Assembly: GCA_024680155.1 (NCBI GenBank)
Contig: JAILCM010000007.1
Coordinates: 1-46,603 of the forward strand
Source: Treponema sp.
GTDB taxonomy: Bacteria; Spirochaetota; Spirochaetia; Treponematales; Treponemataceae
DNA length: 46,603 nt
Reading direction: 5' to 3'
The number at the start of each line of letters is the position of its first letter. Position 1 is the stretch's first letter. Shown in pieces: positions 43,931-46,603 of this stretch. A model generated the notes under the pieces. The model was not told the origin of the DNA. It did not search any database and worked only from the letters and a program-made list of their open reading frames with translations. The position numbers were made by a program, and so were the translations under genes.

Positions 43931-45331
43931 TTAAAGAATTCCAAGACCAGTAAGCAAAATAATAAAAAGCAAAATTGGAGCAACAAATTTAATCATAATT
44001 GTGTAAAGTCCAACTCTACCAAATTTTTCGCCGTTCAAAGTAATTTCATCAATCAAAGTTTTAGGCTTACAAACCCAGCCAATAAGAATACAAGTACAAA
44101 TACTGATTATTGGCATAAGGATATTCATACTTGCATAATCAAGTACATCAAGAATCTGACCAACTCCGCCATTAGGAAGTTTAAGTTCAAAATACCAGAT
44201 ATTAAAACCAAAACAAACAATCAAAGAAACTACAAAAGTTGATGCACTCATTACAAGAACAGATTTTTTACGTGACCAGCCAAATTTATCAATCAAACTT
44301 GAAGTAATTGCTTCAAGAATTGAAACTGCCGAAGTAAGAGCCGCAAACAAAACCATCAAGAAGAAGAGAGCACCAAGAATATGACCGAAAATTCCAAGAG
44401 AATTAAAAATCTTTGGTAAAGCCACAAAAATAAGACTTGCACCAGCAGAACTAAGACCTTCTTTTCCAGAGAAAACGAAAACTGTCGGAATAATCATCAA
44501 TCCGGCAAAAAAAGCAATTCCTGTATCAAAAGCTATAATCTGATTTACTGATTTTTCAAGTTTTACGTCTTTTTTCATGTAAGAACCGTACGCAATCATA
44601 ATTCCCATTGCAATACTAAGCGAATAAAAAAGCTGCCCGATTGCATCAAGACAAACCTGTAAAAATCTTTTTAAGGTAAGCCCTTCAAAACTTGGAACCA
44701 GATAGATTTTAGCACCCTGCAAACCAGTTCTAGTAATGCCTTCAGCATCAGTATGTTTTAAGAAAAGTGAATAAACGGCAATAAAAACAACAATTACAGC
44801 AAGAATCGGCATAAGGATTTTTGAAAATTTTTCAATTCCTTCTTCAACACCCTGGTAAACAATATAAAAACATGCACCGGCAAAAATAAGGGTAAAAACT
44901 ATTGGCTGCCAGTTTCCTTTTGTAAATGCATCAAAAAATCCATCTTGAACAGCAACAGCACCTTTACCAATAACATAAGTAACCATATATTTGATTACCC
45001 AACCACCAATTACACAATAATACGGATAAATTATAAAAGGAACTGCAAAAGAAAAAATACCAAGCCAGCGCCAGTTTTTGTTAAGATACCTGTATGCAGT
45101 AAGCGGTCCCTGACTAGTTTTTCTACCAATTGCAACTTCGGTAATAAGAAGAGCAAATCCAAAAGTAATCGCAAAAACCAAATAAATAAGAAGGAACAAT
45201 CCTCCACCATCTTTTGCCGCACAATACGGGAACCGCCAGATATTTCCTAAACCAACAGCACTTCCAGCTGCCGCCAAAACAAAACCTAATGAACCAGTAA
45301 AGGAATTTCGTTCCTTGTTTTCATTTTCCAT
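43931..45331 (-). CDS. Neurotransmitter:sodium symporter (SNF) family amino-acid transporter
   Basis: 466 residues, about 11-12 TM helices, LeuT fold. TM1 has the Na+ and substrate-binding AAAGSAVGLGNIWRFPY, followed by GGGLFLLIYLVF; TM6 region LSIAMGIMIAYGSYM; TM8 region FAALTSAVSILEAI. Such bacterial NSS proteins carry amino acids (Trp, Leu, Tyr) with Na+. TGAGGC precedes the ATG. It lies 66 nt upstream of the radical SAM gene on the same strand, with no terminator seen between them. Confidence 0.93.
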   Translation of the reverse strand: MENENKERNSFTGSLGFVLAAAGSAVGLGNIWRFPYCAAKDGGGLFLLIYLVFAITFGFALLITEVAIGRKTSQGPLTAYRYLNKNWRWLGIFSFAVPFIIYPYYCVIGGWVIKYMVTYVIGKGAVAVQDGFFDAFTKGNWQPIVFTLIFAGACFYIVYQGVEEGIEKFSKILMPILAVIVVFIAVYSLFLKHTDAEGITRTGLQGAKIYLVPSFEGLTLKRFLQVCLDAIGQLFYSLSIAMGIMIAYGSYMKKDVKLEKSVNQIIAFDTGIAFFAGLMIIPTVFVFSGKEGLSSAGASLIFVALPKIFNSLGIFGHILGALFFLMVLFAALTSAVSILEAITSSLIDKFGWSRKKSVLVMSASTFVVSLIVCFGFNIWYFELKLPNGGVGQILDVLDYASMNILMPIISICTCILIGWVCKPKTLIDEITLNGEKFGRVGLYTIMIKFVAPILLFIILLTGLGIL

Positions 45332-45452
45332 AAATAAAGCCTCAAATTTTTTATATACTTCATATTATTATAGCATAAAAGGATTTTTTATAAAACGACT
45401 TATTAGAAAAATAGTAAAACCCTCCCCGCGTCTATTTCAAAATCTTCTTTTG

Positions 45453-45461
45453 TGGTAAAAT
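45453..45461 (+). promoter_or_regulatory. Candidate extended -10 promoter for the radical SAM gene at 45468
   Basis: TGG then TAAAAT (45456-45461) matches an extended -10 with no good -35. It ends 6 nt before the ATG, and there is no Shine-Dalgarno, so the mRNA may be leaderless. Confidence 0.4.
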
Positions 45462-45467
45462 CATCTT

Positions 45468-46457
45468 ATGCAAAAACACACTTTTTCACCAACCGAAATC
45501 ATTTTTTCAGCAACTACAGAATGTAATCTTCATTGTAAACATTGTTTTGTAAGCCGTAACAAGCAGCAACTTGATATTCAGACTGCAATTAATTTTCTCA
45601 AAAGCTGCACCCAAGAAGCATCTAACCTTCCTGCAATAGAAAAAATTGGATTTTCAGGCGGCGAACCGTTTTTGTATCTTGATTTTATTCTTGAACTCAC
45701 AAAGGCCGCTATTAAACAGGATTTACTTTTTGACCAGATTATGACAAACGGCGACTGGTGGCAGAACGAACAACAGCTAAAAGAAACTCTGCAAAAAGTG
45801 TACGATGCCGGCTACGATGGAAAAATAGGGCTAAGCTGGGACGCATTACACGGTCAGGACACAGAACGTATGCTAACTTTTATAGAAGCGGTCCAGGAAA
45901 TTTTTGGCGAGGAAAGTATAAATATTCAGCGGGTGGAAGATAAAGGAGGGGAAAGCCTTCCCCTCGCTCGCACTTCGTTGCTCGCTACCCCTTCCAGCGG
46001 GGGAATCGAAGAAGAAGTCGAACATCAACACAAAAATGAACAATCAGAACTCAGCGTCCCCCGCAACGCCCCTGACATCCCCATTTTCACTCTCCCACAA
46101 ACCTTCCCTTCCGAAAACGAAAAGGCCTGGCAATCAAAACATTGGTTTAAAGAAGACTGGTGCCAGGGGCCGGGAAACATACTCTACGTTCATGCCAACG
46201 GAAATATTGCACCATGCTGCGGTTTTGCAAACGAAAACTCGGAACTTTTTATAGGAAAAATCACAGATTCGTATGAAACAATTTTGAAAAATGCCCAGAA
46301 CAACAAAATGGTTCAGCTCTGTTTTGAAAAAGGACTTTCACGCTACAAACATACTGCAATAAAAATCCTCAAATCGCAAGGAAAAAAATTGCCAGGAAAA
46401 TGCGGCGACATCTGTTCGTTCTGTGATTTTGTATGCAAACTGGAACGACAAAAATAA
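45468..46457 (+). CDS. Radical SAM/SPASM-type protein with in-frame palindromic insertion
   Basis: 329 residues. Radical SAM cluster C19-NLH-C23-KH-C26, GGEP motif (GFSGGEPFLY) and LSWDALHG. The C-terminus is Cys-rich (C232, C250, C251, C285, C312, C316, C319, C323), consistent with a SPASM or twitch auxiliary Fe-S cluster. Between about residues 158 and 185 the sequence turns low-similarity (GGESLPLARTSLLATPSSGG) and is encoded by a GC-rich palindromic element, with a charged linker to about 200. The reading frame stays open. The substrate is unknown, as no partner peptide gene is visible nearby. Confidence 0.85.
   Translation: MQKHTFSPTEIIFSATTECNLHCKHCFVSRNKQQLDIQTAINFLKSCTQEASNLPAIEKIGFSGGEPFLYLDFILELTKAAIKQDLLFDQIMTNGDWWQNEQQLKETLQKVYDAGYDGKIGLSWDALHGQDTERMLTFIEAVQEIFGEESINIQRVEDKGGESLPLARTSLLATPSSGGIEEEVEHQHKNEQSELSVPRNAPDIPIFTLPQTFPSENEKAWQSKHWFKEDWCQGPGNILYVHANGNIAPCCGFANENSELFIGKITDSYETILKNAQNNKMVQLCFEKGLSRYKHTAIKILKSQGKKLPGKCGDICSFCDFVCKLERQK
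45946..46003 (+). repeat. Palindromic repeat inside the radical SAM coding sequence
   Basis: GAGGGGAA AGCC TTCCCCTC (45946-45965) forms an 8-bp hairpin, and CCCC/GGGG (45988-45991 and 45999-46002) forms a second across TTCCAGC. Between them the pattern CTCGCT occurs twice (45963-45968 and 45981-45986). It resembles REP-like elements that can land in genes and be translated, as known for Rickettsia palindromic elements. Confidence 0.6.
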
Positions 46458-46603
46458 ATCGCCCCCACCCACCCAGCGTTTGAATCATACGAAGAATTCA
46501 TTTTTTAAATTCTAAAATCTTTTGCAGAAATTTTCATTATTTTTTCTTTTTTAATTGATTTTGTACAATTTAATTGTTATCTTTTAAATCAAGGAGATTA
46601 CAA
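46458..46603 (+). promoter_or_regulatory. Upstream region of a gene starting beyond the window
   Basis: After a C-rich stretch, TTGATT (46555-46560), a 17-nt spacer and TATCTT (46578-46583) form a plausible promoter. AAGGAG (46591-46596) is a good ribosome-binding site, so the next gene probably starts within a few bases after the window end. Confidence 0.5.

Noticed and set aside
43898-44242. 114-codon plus-strand open frame
   Set aside because: Antisense to the NSS transporter gene, with low-complexity Asn/Lys composition and no ribosome site.
1-46603. CRISPR arrays, insertion sequences, prophage genes or rRNA
   Set aside because: No regularly spaced repeats, transposase, integrase or phage structural motifs were seen on either strand.

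Overview
The window is AT-rich and gene-dense, and it reads like a chromosomal segment of a spirochaete, most likely a Treponema. This is inferred from gene content, because no 16S gene or database search is available. Supporting features are a GTP-type PEP carboxykinase, a MurA with Asp in place of the catalytic Cys, OmpA-type and FadL/PorV-like outer-membrane proteins, many small lipoproteins, HAMP-less MCP genes behind a sigma-28-like promoter, and a large alpha-helical cytoplasmic protein of a type I associate with spirochaetes.

Layout, left to right. 1-1222: 3' part of pckG with a terminator. 1422-7379 (minus): a CDF metal exporter, a Wzz-like chain-length regulator and a heterodimeric ABC exporter. 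7446-13426: an exported protein, an acyl-CoA ligase, a Na/Pi symporter with a PhoU-like tail, a lipoprotein and a YfcE-type phosphodiesterase. 13430-16503 (minus): an MBL hydrolase, then a clpP / GNAT / DbpA-RNA-binding operon. 16675-18505: a LacI-type regulator and an RlpA-SPOR protein. 18624-20412 (minus): a LURP-one-like protein, 5-formyl-THF cyclo-ligase and tRNA-Asn. 20655-24979 (minus): a beta-barrel protein coupled to a 1063-residue FlgD-Ig-repeat/OmpA protein. 25081-29420: the helical protein, metNI, and a lipoprotein with a permuted papain-like His...Cys arrangement. 38945-46457: pepT, murA, a B12-type radical SAM protein, an NSS amino-acid symporter and a radical SAM/SPASM protein.

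The most interesting region is 29671-38914. It is a tightly packed operon of seven genes: MCP, MCP, CheW, CheB, CheR, a CheV-like protein with a degenerate Hpt domain (His replaced by Ser), and an adenylate cyclase with a degenerate receiver domain (phosphoacceptor Asp replaced by Asn). It contains no CheA kinase and no stand-alone CheY. A GCCGATAA sigma-28-like -10 element lies upstream. The layout suggests a chemoreceptor array whose output is, at least in part, cAMP synthesis, with phosphoryl groups (if used) supplied by a CheA encoded elsewhere.

Other notable signals are a GC-rich palindromic element read in-frame inside a radical SAM gene (45946-46003), a related-looking GC-rich repeat before murA, and several genes whose -10 box lies only 6-10 nt from the ATG with no convincing Shine-Dalgarno sequence (candidate leaderless transcripts). 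I saw no CRISPR array, transposase, integrase or rRNA.
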